From the NCBI GenBank assembly GCA_000499405.2, contig HG738140.1, forward strand, positions 13,233,560-13,297,559: a stretch of DNA of 64,000 bases. Reading direction: 5' to 3'. The number at the start of each line of letters is the position of its first letter. Positions within the stretch are counted from its first letter, which is position 1. Under the pieces are notes generated by a model that saw only the letters and a program-made list of their open reading frames with translations, did no database searches and was not told where the DNA came from. The stretch comes from Onchocerca volvulus. Taxonomy: Eukaryota > Nematoda > Chromadorea > Rhabditida > Onchocercidae. Made by a program: the position numbers and the translations under genes. This document shows, in pieces, positions 26,901-40,886 of the stretch.

Positions 26901-27688
26901 ACGAATTAACTTTTAAACAGTATTATTTCAGGGGCGAACCAGGCACATCGGATGAAGCGAATGAAATTTTCTTTAAAAATGATAATGAATGTAATGGCGA
27001 GGGATGTGATGTAAACATTGATGAGACAAATATATTCTTGAAAATGTCCAAAGAAGTTTCAGAAACATCGCAATCTAGGAATAAAGGTTTTCGTGTTATA
27101 AATTTTGCAATTTATTTTTTGTGGAATGATATTTTTGACTTAGTCCTAAATGATTCTTTGTTAAGAGGAGTATAAGGATGTTTGACCCTTATTTTTCTTG
27201 TCTTTTTCTATTTAATCGTCCACTTTGCATTACTTACTTTTCCGTAATTTAAAATTGGTGATAAGTACACTCTGTTGGACAAATAAATTAAACAATATGA
27301 TATGACGAATGGCATTATTTCGGAAATTCATATCTTCAATGGATAAAGCGAAGCACTAAGTGACTTTGAACAATACTGACAGAATTTTCGATTTAAATTT
27401 TTGATTAAAATTAGAAATTAAAGAAATATCTTTATACTAATGACTATTTACAGAATAATAATAAAAACTGTTTCAGCTCAGAAATGTAAAAAAGAAGCAG
27501 AAACTGCTAAAAGTAATGCGACGGGAAATACAGGTCCAAAAAATGGTACATGTGATTGCTGTGGTGAATTTTTCGAATCTCGGACAAAGTTATTTGCCCA
27601 TTTGAGGGAATCCGGGCATGAAACCAGAAAAACAATTCCTGTTCCAGCTTCAAAAAAAGTTAATATTAACAGAGCTAGGAAAAAATGA
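23963..27688 (+). CDS. dnj-17: DNAJC21/JJJ1-type J-protein for 60S ribosome biogenesis (dnj-17 homologue)
   Basis: Predicted 499-residue cytosolic/nucleolar co-chaperone; in yeast JJJ1 works with Hsp70 in late 60S subunit maturation. Exons: 23963-24093, 24241-24335, 24772-24860, 25137-25256, 25443-25616, 25842-25972, 26089-26265, 26362-26434, 26613-26755, 26932-27086, 27477-27688; phases close exactly. The J domain opens the protein ([19 protein letters not shown]) with HPD at 31-33. The family-typical segment containing [11 protein letters not shown] follows, then a charged coiled-coil region rich in Lys/Arg/Glu. A first C2H2 zinc finger (CLFC, then H-X5-H) carries the JJJ1-type hook. After acidic and Lys-rich linkers comes a second C2H2 finger (CDCC...HLRESGH) near the C-terminus, and the protein ends in a basic tail (NINRARKK). 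Length and domain order match DNAJC21. Confidence 0.95.
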
Positions 27689-28620
27689 AGCTTGAAAACA
27701 GTCCTCTCCTTTGGAATTTTTGCCTGTATTAAATCGTTAAAATAAAATTTCATTTTTTTGATATTGTCCTGAATATACGATAGTATGCTATAAACTTCAG
27801 CTCTTTTTATCTGCAGAGATTAATTTTCCGATTCCAAAGATCAAATTCTCAAAAACTGATGGTAAAATGAATAAGGTATTATGAATACGATTTATGCATA
27901 CATAGCCTTCAATGTGCGCAATGTCAGAATATGTTATTTTTCTTGTTTGTTCTTCCGTTTCAAAATTGGTATGAATTTTAGATTATTACTTGAGGCATTT
28001 CAAGGATTTTATAATCCAAATAAAGAAACTAGCATATTTCATAGATCAGAGTTAAACAATTCATTTTATTGAATTTGGATCACTTGTTAAATTATCTTTT
28101 CAAAATCAAGAACTTTTGCCTCTTTTTATATCTTTTAAAATCCTAATTTTTACAGAGTAAATTTTCCTAGATATTTATGTTTTTGGAAATGTGGTTATAC
28201 AGAGGTTGAAAATCTTTCTGGGCTCTGTAACTAATTCTGTGGCCAAAAGAAAGTTGAGAAGATATGTATTGAGGAAGAAAGTTGGAAAGTATATATTTTT
28301 ACGATAAATATTTCTATGAATCGGATTTACAATATTATTTATAACAAGATTCTTTGGATTGCTGACGATTCATAAAGACATTGTTTAGTAATTTGAAGTG
28401 GTAGATTGAATTTATAATGATTTAGTTATATATTATACTGGGTATTTGAAAAGGCTGATTAATGATTGAAAAGAAGACTATATGTAAAATAATACGAAAG
28501 AGCTAAACTTACTGTCAATTAATTTTTGAATTTGAAATATTTCTCCCTCATATCCCATGCATTCATCTCGAAGTTCAATTATATGAAGAAGCAATAATTT
28601 TGCATTTATTTATTTTTTCT
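27689..28620. other. Intergenic stretch with exon-like fragments
   Basis: AATAAA at 27741-27746 fits polyadenylation of the upstream gene. On +, 27817-27875 is bounded by CTGCAG and GTATTA and reads INFPIPKIKFSK and onward. About 28160-28300 is another open stretch (VIQRLKIFLG and onward). Neither matches a family I know and they do not join into a model. Confidence 0.4.
27741..27746 (+). terminator. Candidate polyadenylation signal AATAAA
   Basis: AATAAA 52 bases after the DNAJC21-type stop codon, followed by a T-rich stretch; the expected position for 3'-end formation. Confidence 0.55.
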
Positions 28621-31600
28621 TTAAATTTCAAATTTTACATTATCACTGTTCCGCCTGTTTAATTCGCCTAAATCGATCGAGTGATTCCTATCAATCGCTC
28701 GATGTTTCCTGATGAATTTTTCATTGCGTGACATGTCATCTTCTGCTTTTTGAACCGACCTGATAATATTGATAATCATGATTATGCTTCTAAGGAAAAA
28801 GTTATAAAAGAGGAAAGAGGCTTTAAATAGACTGAAAAGATTAGAACTTACCCAGCTGCCATATTATCATAAAATCTTCGTTCATCAATAATCTGCAAAA
28901 TTTTCCAAATTTTCTTCAGAAAAAAATTATCATTTGAAAGAATTTTTGAATTGAAATAAACATGAATATGTGAGGAAGAAATGATACCTGCAAGGAATAG
29001 CCAATATGCCTTTTCACAGGAGAGCAATTTTTTAATATAGTCGATGATCGTCTCGATAATAGTTGATTTTCTTCAATAGCTATTGATATCAGATTATCGA
29101 GATCTTTCAGTACACTCTTCAGTTGTCGAGGTGTTGCCTGTAAATTGGCCATGTTAATTATAGTTTTGAATGAAATGAAATCCTTGAAATTGCTTATTTT
29201 ATCAAGTGTAAGAATAACTATTTATAGTATTCAATAATGAGAAAGAAAAAGAATTATTCATCAATCATTACTCGTCAAACTAATAATTAATTCTTCTAAA
29301 ATTTTTAGGAAGTAATTTTGTCTAAGATTAACAATTGCGAATTGCGATAATTATTTTTGCATTTAATTCTTACATTATTCGAAATGATGTCATACTCAGA
29401 TCTAATTGGGTGTTGAGAAACATTCATTCCTTGAGCTTACATTTAGTTCAGTGGCAACGATTTCAATTAGTTTCGATACTTTCATACTTTTACCACCAAA
29501 CCAAACGTGTACATCGCAAGCTCGTCGTAACTTCCGTCCCAAGTAGTGAATCTAAAATTCGAAATTTCATTCAAATTTTTTAGAATCTTTAGTGAAGGTT
29601 TTTCAATTTTTGCTACGATATATATCGAAATAGCTGAGTGTTTTAATTCCAAAAAAAAATTGTTGATTTTTGTGATGCATTATTTGCTTTTTTTTTTTTT
29701 TAGTTTTTATTTTTATTAACATGTCATAATCGTTGTTATCATTCCGATTACGATTATTATAACAATATTAATATTTTTACTGAACTAATGAGTTTAATTA
29801 CAAAAAGAAATATTAAAAGTGAATTAGTAATTAATTGAAGTGATTAATTGACTTCTTTGACACTTATTTGATTTTTCTTCAATTTTTGCACAAATTTTAT
29901 CAGTGAAAAAAAAAATGGGCAAGATAAGAAAATGATAAGCTTACCGTTCTCAAATAGCCACTTACGATAGAAAATGTCGTTGTCATCAAAATCATACCCC
30001 ATACCAAATAACAAACCATTGCAATTAGACGGATCGGATCATTGGCATTCGGAAATTTATCACCAAATCCAACGGTAGCAAAACTGATAATGCTAAAAAT
30101 TTTCGATAATAATATTTTGGACAAAATTGCTGATGATAATCAGAATAAGTATATCATAAAATGATAAATCGACAAATGCAATATTTGAATTATAAATGAA
30201 ATATTTGAATTGTAAATACAATATCTAAATTGTAAATTGCAAATATTCAAATAGTTATCTACCTGAAATATATGTCGTCTATCGAGAAACCTTTTCCCTT
30301 CTGATAGAACAATATTGAGCCAAAAGCAAATGTTATTAGAAATAAAACAATAATCGTTGGCAATGGCATCTTTGCATTTTCACATGGTCGCCAACGCATC
30401 TCCTAAACAAAATCCACATTCATCATTTACATAATTATCATAAATTGGTTAAGTATAAATATTAATTAACCTTGCATTCTGTATTTAATTACAAAATTAA
30501 ACTTACTACTTTATTGCCAAACTTAATTTCAATACTAGAAATTGAAAAAAATTAATTATAGCTTATAAGCAAAAAAAGAAAGTGAAGCTTTTCCAGTTGG
30601 ACTTGTTTCATCCGTTTCAAGTTCGTTTTATTTTTGTATTTTCTGAATTAACGATGAATCTAGGATTAAAAGAATGAGTACTAACCTTACCAAAACAGAC
30701 TAGTAGCATCCAATAACTTTTCGTTAGATATTTCCCGAGATTTGCCAATGTTAGCAAGGTCATCGGGATGCCAAGCACTGAAAAAGCTATGCAGAATAAT
30801 TGCGCCATTGGTGTTGTTGGCGTAATATTGCCATAACCTGTAATTCATTAATTTTTACATAGATTTAGAAAGATATATTCTCCGCATAGTCTTAGTCATC
30901 AAGTCTTCAATTATCGGATTATTGATTAGGTGGATTTTACAACATCGAAATTCGAGATCGAAACTTTTATGTTATATTTGTCTATTAAATGACAAAAGTT
31001 ATGAAACCTATCGTAGCAATGGTGGTGAATGAGAACAAAACAATATCTGTGAAATTTTTCGCAGCTAATTTCTCATCCAAAATGATAAACATCACTGAAC
31101 CGAAAAAAATGTATACAATAAGCAATACGATAATAAGCATTTGAGGTACCACTACTCGTAAAACCTGAAATTAATTCAAGGTACCAATACCCGTAAAACC
31201 TGAAATTAATTCATTTTTTGAAATCCTCGAATTCTGTTAAATTCTCAAAAATTGTTAGTTTATTTTTTTCTTTTAATTAATGGAAAAATAAATTTCATTG
31301 GAATAAATTCCATAATGCATACTTGGTAAGTTTTTGGTATATGATAAACAAATTTTATGTAAACATACATTTGACAAATTTTCGATTTTTAAAAGTAAAT
31401 TCTATGCTAACAAGTAATACTAAGTTTACTCTCATCAATCTGTCCCAAAAAAAGATCTAAAATTTCTTAATTGATTAATGAATTAATAAAAGGATTGCAT
31501 GATTTGATATTGGCATAATATTATATTTTAAAGTGGATCATCCGAGTAATTTAGTAAACAAATTTAAAACAAAATTTGCAAATAAAAATCAATAAATAAA

Positions 31601-32219
31601 CTTAAACTAAAACGAAATCATCCATTTTATGGGACTTAAAATTTTAAAATTAGAATTATCCAAAAATTAGTTTGAAAATTAGCTTACAACCTTTTAAGAT
31701 AATTTTGATATCTGCAAGTAAATCAGCTTGTTTTAGTATTAGCAATGTCATAACGTGTAATTCGTAAACAAATTTTGCTCGTTTTGAGTTTAATGAAATT
31801 TGAATGAAATTTCATGAAAACATTGGAAAATTCAATTTTTCAATTAAATTATTTCCAAGTTGCACTTAACAATATGCTTTTTTTTTCTTGTTTTGCTGCA
31901 TCATTTTGTATCAAACATCAAAAGAAAAAAAAAATTCTCCTGAAAAGTCTATGATTGATATCGTGGTTTGAAAAATCGATGATTGATTGATTTGATTTTT
32001 TTTATTTTTTTCAAAATTTTTTTTTAGTGTCATATTTTGAAGTTATTTTTAATTGCAAATTATTGAATAAAATTCAAAAAATAAATTTGAAATAGTTAAA
32101 TTGATGGTAAAAAGTTGCTATCAACAAGTGAAACGAACCGTGGAACCCCAAAAATCGAAATTTCTGGAGGATTTCACATCTCCTCTATCCGTTTGGTTTC
32201 GACTTGATGTCGGTTCCAT
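28621..32219 (-). CDS. Two-pore domain potassium channel (K2P/TWK family), cap apparently missing
   Basis: Predicted potassium leak channel subunit of 335 residues in the plasma membrane. Exons on -: 32219-32139, 31164-31008, 30837-30686, 30402-30263, 30092-29945, 29137-28988, 28892-28852, 28759-28621; phases close. M1 (MLIIVLLIVYIFFGSVMFII) is followed after about eight residues by the first pore with GYGN at 80-83. M2 has the usual GIPMTLLTLANLG, M3 starts near LPTIIVLFLITFAFGS, the second pore has GFGD at 185-188, and M4 follows. The cytosolic tail is about 115 residues and charged. M1 and the first pore helix lie in one exon, so the usual extracellular cap of roughly 60 residues has no place. 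Exon 1 (27 codons, after an in-frame stop) is the least certain part; it joins in phase but through a weak donor (GTTCGT). A 35-bp duplication repeats the exon 2 acceptor. Confidence 0.88.
31145..31214 (-). repeat. 35-bp tandem duplication spanning the K2P exon 2 splice acceptor
   Basis: Copies at 31145-31179 and 31180-31214 match at about 32 of 35 positions, each running from GGTACC to TTAATTCA. On - each copy carries a complete acceptor TTAATTTCAG followed by GTTTTACG. The proximal acceptor (exon start 31164) keeps the reading frame. The distal one (31199) gives seven codons and then TGA. Confidence 0.9.
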
Positions 32220-32822
32220 GAGTAATGTAATTGCGTTCCGTTATATTGAATTTCGGGATGAAAGATTCTGTGACATGCTAAATTCAAAAAATTGTTAATG
32301 ATTATAGCATTATGCGAGGATCAAAATACTTGAAAACTAAATTTATAGGTATATTGAATGCATTAATATATTCGAATATCTAATATCTTTAATGAATCAA
32401 CAAATTTAATAAAAATGATTGAAAAAAAAAAACCGACTAATGAAAAGTAAAGGAAAGGTAATAATTCATTTCTTGGTTTTTCGCAAATTTGTAGTAATAA
32501 TAATATATTCTCAATAATTTTGGCATCTGTATCACAATTTGAAATGAAAATAGTGTACCTCTACAAAGTTGAACTTCTAAATTAATTTAAAATTTTCAAT
32601 TTCCATTAATATCTATCGAAATTTAAATGAAAGTTTTCGATCAACAATTCCTACAGTAATCGATGAATGATATATAGAAAGGACAAAAGAAAGGTTAGAG
32701 GATCAATTTTGGCACCAACATTTGTTTAATTTTAACGGATCGACAAAGAAATTAATGTTCATCGAATCGAAAACAGGTTAGCGAAATGCGAAAATGAAGT
32801 GCGACATGCGTGAGACGACCCG

Positions 32823-32850
32823 TTTTATACTTTGCGTTTCATTTTTATCA
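32823..32850 (-). promoter_or_regulatory. Candidate core promoter (TATA box with GATA site) for the K2P gene
   Basis: On -, TATAAAA (32829-32823) lies about 600 bases upstream of the predicted K2P start, with TGATAA (32850-32845) about 15 bases further upstream, in a segment less AT-rich than its surroundings (about 32690-32890). Both are short motifs, and the link to the gene is positional inference. Confidence 0.3.
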
Positions 32851-32899
32851 GCTGATTGACATGACTTATACCCATTTGAGAGGTAAAAATAGTACCCGG

Positions 32900-35800
32900 G
32901 AGACAATAATGTGATTATCATTGATTATTTAACAAAACATTTTATATGAACATTAATTATTTCATCTTTTTTTATTTTATCTTGAAACTTGTTTTTTTTT
33001 TTTCAAGATTTTATTAAAAATTCAGAAATTATTTGAAAATTTTCAGTCAAAATCAAGTATTATCATTTCAATCATAAATTTTGATCTTCATCTTAATTTA
33101 AATGTTTTAATTTTTGAATTCAATTTATAATACGTATCATTTATTTTATTAATGTTTTGTTTTAATACTGTAAACTTATCAAATTATAATATAAATAAGA
33201 AATAAGTAACATTATAATAATACTAAAAAATTGCTTATTTGTAATGTAAATTCGATTAATCGTTGGAATAAAAGAATTTATTAATTAGAAAATAATATTT
33301 TAAATTATACTACTTTTTAAGCTTATTTCTTTCTCGTTCCTGATTCCATTAAAAATATCGTACATATCTTACAGGTTATCTAATATTCCTGAAATTATTA
33401 TCAGAACAAGCAATCATTATTTCCAGACAATTGAAGTATTTCCTTTTTTTTTTCCTAGCAATTCTTCTAATAAAATAATTGTTTCACAAAAATATTTGCA
33501 AGAATTTTGTAGCAAATCTTATTTATATACCATATTATCTGTATTCAATATTATTATTATTCGATGTATTAAATATTTCCAAAATTTTCCGGTAAAAATT
33601 TTGAACTAATAATCAGGACCAATCAGATTTTGTAAAATGAATGAAATTTGTAAAAATTTTCATCAATCATTGATGAATTTATTTCAAATATATCTTTTCG
33701 GAAAGGAAGAATTACCTTCCATTTCTTTTTTTTTTCCTTTTGTTTGTAAATTAATAATGGGAATTAATTTTTTTTTTTTTTTGAAAAAAGGATTGGATAA
33801 CTTATAAAATAATAAAAAACATATTGTTGTTTGGAATAATTTATTTTATAATTATTTGTTATAATTAGTGCTTTGAAATGTAATCTTTTTTCCATTTTTC
33901 ACCATTGCATTTACTGAAGGTAAATTAGTTCATTTCATTTAAAGCAACATTATACCGCTCGTATATATATTGATTTTAATTTGGATTTAAATTTTAGAAA
34001 ATGTGAATTATTTTCGAATATCTCTAAGCAATTCAAAACTGTTAATCAAATTAACAAAATCAAAAAATTTGATAATGTTAATAAAGATGTAATGTTTTGT
34101 TAATGTTGAAATAATTTGATATTATTCATACCATATTATAATAATTGTATTTGAACTAGTGTAGAAAAGAAATCAGAAATTAAATTATCGCATTTCTCGT
34201 TCAGTTAAATGAATTTAAGTATGATAAGTATTGTGCTAAATAATTTGAAATTATTTATCCGAAATGATAAAAATGTTGGTGAAAAAATAAAATTAGAAAC
34301 TTAAACAATGAAATGACCAAAGATTATACGGTAATATATTAAATCGAAATTATTAATAATTTTTTGCATTTAATAGCATTGAATCTTATCAAGCTTTAAA
34401 AGAATGTTTCATTGTTAATGTTCTGAAAGAAAATTTCATTAATCAATAAAAATAAAAGAACTTTATCAAAAACAGTACTTATCGGAGGCCTTAAGGCCAG
34501 AATATGTATCGATGAAATACTGTACTTGGGCTATTGAAGGATTGCAAACGTATGATTTTTACCGATTTGAAGTAATAATACGAAATTAATTAGTTTGTAC
34601 TGGAAATAAAAACTTGTTGAAAATTCATGAAAAATTCAACTAAAAATTGTCGTAAGAACTGTATTTAGCAGTAGAATTTGACTGCTATTCAGATAAAATA
34701 ATTTAAATCTTCTGTATAACTTTAATTGATTCAGAAAAAAAGAGTTAAAAACTACATTCGTATGAATTTTCCATTGTTTTAAAATTATTTAATATCAAAG
34801 CAACCCTTTTGTTTGTTCCGTTACGAAGCATTTTTAATATCGTATTATTATAAACAAAATTATTTCAATCTAAAATTTGTGATAAAAATTGAAAAAAAAT
34901 CCGCAGATTTGTAGTTCATTTTTAAAACACCAAATTTATGAAAAATTTGATCAATTTATCAAGCAGTTTAAGAAATATGAAAAGATTGATTATTTGTCTA
35001 CTTTGAATTTTCCTAGACAAAATTTTGATTTTAATTTATAGCAACCATATACTAATATATGTCGGAAAATTTATTATAATTTTAACATTTTTTTTAGAGC
35101 TTGAATTCAAAAGAAATCTGAATATTTCATTTAAATTCAATTTTATATAAATTGAATTCAATCGAAATCGATTACATGCAATTGAGAAAATTTCAAGAAT
35201 CTAAACACATATATAAATCAGCTACAGTTATTCTTGTAATAAATTGGATTGGAAAATAGTTTGTTTTGATCGCTGAAAGATCTTTTTTTCCCATAAATTC
35301 TGCAGATCTAAATTTTTTTTCTTTATTTACAATTTTAAATTTAAAACTCATACAATTCATATGCGTTGCTACTTCAATCAGAAGAAGCCCGAAGATATGC
35401 CAATTTTATAATATTACAATTTCGGCATTGAATTCATTTTTATTTCTACTTTACCAATGTTGTTTATCGAAGTTAATGACAACATGCCATCTCTTTTCAT
35501 TTAATTACTACTATCTTGAATTTTATTGCTCTCTATTGAATTAAAACTATGCGCAAACTTTCTGAAGCTCAACTCGTTTTATCATTCCATCTCATCGCAG
35601 TCAACGATCATTGTCAATAATTCAACAATTATTAGAATAAATAATCGTAAATATGGAAAATTTTCTTATTTTGAAATTTTAAGAATTAAATTAAAGTTGT
35701 AATTTCAGGATTTCTTAAAAATTAAAAAAAAAAGAAAAAAAATGAATATCTTACTGCAATGAAAATTTTTGATCTTTGATAATTCTGGGAATCCGTTAAG

Positions 35801-36211
35801 CAGCATTAAGCATGAAATTAAATTTTTGATCACTATTATTTATTAATAATTATGGGAATGTTAATTTTCTATGAATTGGTTATTCATTACTTGAGAAATG
35901 AAATTTAAAAACCAGCGAAATAAAAGCTGATGCTAGATTGCTGCTGAGATCAGATTAGCAATTGTCAGATTTTTCGTTTGATTTTCTACCAACTGAATTA
36001 ACCGAATAAAGCCATTCAATTTCATTGTTTTGATTTTAAATTTGTGTGAACATTAATTTCAAAAAAAAGCAGTAATATATGTTGCGGAAATTTCAAGATT
36101 TTCAGAAATATAAATAAGTGTTTTATTATTATCCAAACTTTCCCATTTTTTTTTAATACAACTAATCTTCAATAATTAACCTAGCTAATGCTAGATTTTC
36201 TTTAACTATCC
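32900..36211. other. Long AT-rich gene desert (left part)
   Basis: Very AT-rich with many poly-A/T runs. The only coding-like stretch is a 38-codon + frame at 34476-34589 after an AACAG acceptor-like site, reading YLSEALRPEYVSMKY and onward; it is isolated. A 12-bp palindrome GGCCTTAAGGCC lies at 34487-34498 within it. Nothing else is supported. Confidence 0.5.
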
Positions 36212-37036
36212 ATGCTATCATTATCCATTTTTGCTTCATTTTTTCGACGGAAAGAATTTGTTGAAATTGTCAATAGCATAAAGAAGGAAAACAACGAGAT
36301 TAAAATCCGAATAAAGTTAAAGTAAGAGCACAGTGTAGATCGCAATTTACTTTCATTAACCACTACTATAAGAAATTTATTAGATTATTTTGATAGGAAA
36401 TTAATTCGCCAATTCATTTTATGATTAATACTACAATAAGTATTTACCATATGTGAAAAAAATGTATTGAACATAGATTCTTATATTAGTGGACTCTCTC
36501 AATTAAATTAAAATGATCGACTAAATACATCGATTTGACATTTACTTTCTATGATTCTTGCTTTAAGTAATTCAAATAGAAGAGAAAAAATTGAAAAATT
36601 GAATTACTCTTCGTAAAGATAAATTAGATTGTTTTAAAAAAGGTTAAAAAGAAATATTGTGAATTAAATATCTAGAAAAAGAGAATAAAAATCAAACAGA
36701 AAGTGTCATTTCAGCATTGGATAAACAATTTGATTAGTAGTAAAGCATTTTTGCTTCACGGCTTAAATCTCATATAATTAATAGAACTGGATTAAGAAAT
36801 CTTTCAGTTTTATTCTTATCAGGATTCATTGATAATTAAAGGGCATCATCCATAATACTTATGATAAAATGCACTAAAAAAATGCATAAACTATAGATAA
36901 TTAAAAATTCACTATCTGACTTGAAACATTTTTTTGTAGATATTTGGCTATTCACAATCTGGAATATCAATTTAAAGCACAAAAACAAGTGTTTAAGAGT
37001 ATCAATAGATACCGTGATGCTGACAAATGCATATAG
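36212..37036 (+). CDS. Candidate small two-exon gene, unknown 68-residue protein
   Basis: Exon 1 (36212-36321) starts at an ATG preceded by an in-frame TAA and ends at a strong donor (AAAGTAAGAG). Exon 2 (36940-37036) follows a strong acceptor (TTTTTTTGTAG) and joins in phase 2, staying open for 32 codons to TAG. The product would be basic and amphipathic: a short hydrophobic start (MLSLSIFASFF), a Lys/Glu-rich middle (RKEFVEIVNSIKKENNEIK) and an end rich in Tyr, Gln and Arg (NRYRDADKCI). I recognise no domain. Each exon alone is short enough to be open by chance in such AT-rich DNA; the matched splice sites are the main support. It may equally be non-coding. Confidence 0.25.
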
Positions 37037-37483
37037 TTCTAAATGAAGAAGAAATTATCTAATTACAAATTATCACCACTTTTACCATTTAAAACTTTTT
37101 TTGGCACTTTGGCCACAATTTTAAATCTATTTTCACTATCTTTATTAATTCCACAAAAATCAGAGCTTTGAAATGACCATTACAAAAAAGATGCACAAAA
37201 GTTAGTTAGAATTTTAAATATTAACATTAAATAACTATTATGAAAAACAAGTTTAATTTTGTATTTATCGAAAATTTAAAATATAGGAAGAAATTTTGTA
37301 TTTATCGAAAGAAGTTGACCAGTACATAACATGCTTATATTTATAACTTCATCGCTGGAAGCGGCCATTTTTCGAAATTACTGATCACGTTCTCCCATCA
37401 CATACTACGGAGTTCATCCAAATCATTTTTGTAAAGAGTCTAGAATATCCGGAAGCAAAATACGCTGATTTCCACTTCCTATG

Positions 37484-39224
<1,741 letters not shown>

Positions 39225-40886
39225 AATGCTGTATAATGCAGCAGCATGAAAAAATATTCTTCAATACACTCCTCAGACTGAAATATTATTCATCCTGAAA
39301 AAATAAAACATTCACTTCATTTAGATTGGAAGGAAAATTAAAATTTGTTAAAAATAAATGAAGTTTCCAGCAATTTTTTTTTTTTTTTTTTTTTAATGAA
39401 AAAGTCAGTAAAACATATAATACAAAGAAAAAGTATAATTGCATGCTTTTATTGAAGCTGAATGTTGAGCAAATATATTTCGGAAAAAAAAAAAAACTTT
39501 CTCGTGACACTTTATAAATATTTCATAAGCTCCATGAGCATCAATCAGATAAATGGATGGATATTTACCAAAGAAAAGAAAAAAAAAAACATTTGAAGAA
39601 AAATTCTGAGAATTGAATAGCATTTTTAAATTCAAATTCATATTTACTTCATACCGAATCCAAAACAAGACAAAAGTTGGGAATTTTTCTAAGTTCTCGA
39701 AGTTATTCGATCGATTATGGTTATGCAATTCGAGTTATCGATGATAGCCTAAACAGAAATAAGTGTATGAACAAACAGAATGTTTTTATAGTTAAAATTA
39801 TGTCTCTATGTTTACTTAAAATGAGATGTCGCATGCATTGACAAGCTATCGAATAGATTTATAACATGAAATCCATATGTTAGCAGTTATAGTTAGACAT
39901 AAAGTGAAAGAATTTGAGGAAAAAATGATGAAAAAGAAGTTTTCGAGTGTCTCTCGAGAATATTTTCAGTGAAGTATTTATTAGCCTGAAAGACAATGGT
40001 CGCTAGGCGACAAAGCTTTGAAAACGCCCATATTATTCATCGATGCAACAGCAAATCTTGTGATGATGAAAAAAAATACGGAAAAATACAACCCTTCTCG
40101 GTAGAATGAAGCAATTGGAATAAAACTTCGAATTGAATTATTAGAATTTAATGATATTATTCAAGAACAAGTTACATTTTTGAAAAGATGAAGAAGTAAT
40201 TTAAGAAAACTGAAATGAAATTTACAAAAAAATTTTCAATCAATCCGAAAAATAAGTTAAATACTGATCCAGTCGGAATATTTAAATGGATTTTTTCAGT
40301 CAAGTAATAGAGGAAAAAAAAAATTGATGCAAAAATAATGAATGAATTTTTAAAAAGACTCACAAATTAAAAAAGAAAATATTAGCACAATAAATTCGCA
40401 TCCAGATAATATTATAAAAACTATCATCAAGAATATCAAATTATATTATCCACTAGCATTATTAACAATTAAATTAAATACTGAAACTTGAAATTTCACA
40501 ACGTCTTTAATGATTGACTGTATTAATTGAAGCTAATCTTGTCTAGGTTGTTGTTATCCGAGAGGGACTGGATTAATTCCGGTAAATCTTTTCAGGTTCG
40601 TTCCATTTCTCTTTCTTCTGATATAAGATGGATGAAATAGAAAAATATGTGTATATGTGTGCATAGGCGTGTATGCCTCTGTCTATTTATGTAGTGATTT
40701 CTTGATATTTTCAGTTTGTATTTTAGGTTCAATAATAGTATGCTTTTAAAGTAAGGAAAAGATTTGATGAAATTTGAAAGTGTATAGTGCAAAGATTAAA
40801 ATGATTAGAGATGAGATAAGTATGATGGGAATTTTAGCACAATGTATTGTTTTTGATTATATTGCAGGATAACTTTTCATTATCTT
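39225..40886. other. Divergent intergenic region between PDE6-delta (-) and CHCHD3 (+)
   Basis: Promoters of both flanking genes should lie here. The stretch is AT-rich with poly-A/T runs (39376-39394, 39483-39496). Minus-strand frames in it are Phe-rich and low-complexity. An acceptor-like ATTGCAG at 40861-40867 precedes the CHCHD3 start. Confidence 0.5.
40861..40867 (+). promoter_or_regulatory. Splice acceptor just upstream of the CHCHD3 ATG
   Basis: ATTGCAG ends 19 bases before ATG 40887, the usual spacing for a nematode spliced-leader acceptor; a cis-spliced 5' UTR exon is the alternative. Confidence 0.45.

Noticed and set aside
39286..39728. Phe/Lys-rich minus-strand frames upstream of PDE6-delta
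   Set aside because: They are built on poly-T/poly-A runs; no splice chain or family similarity.
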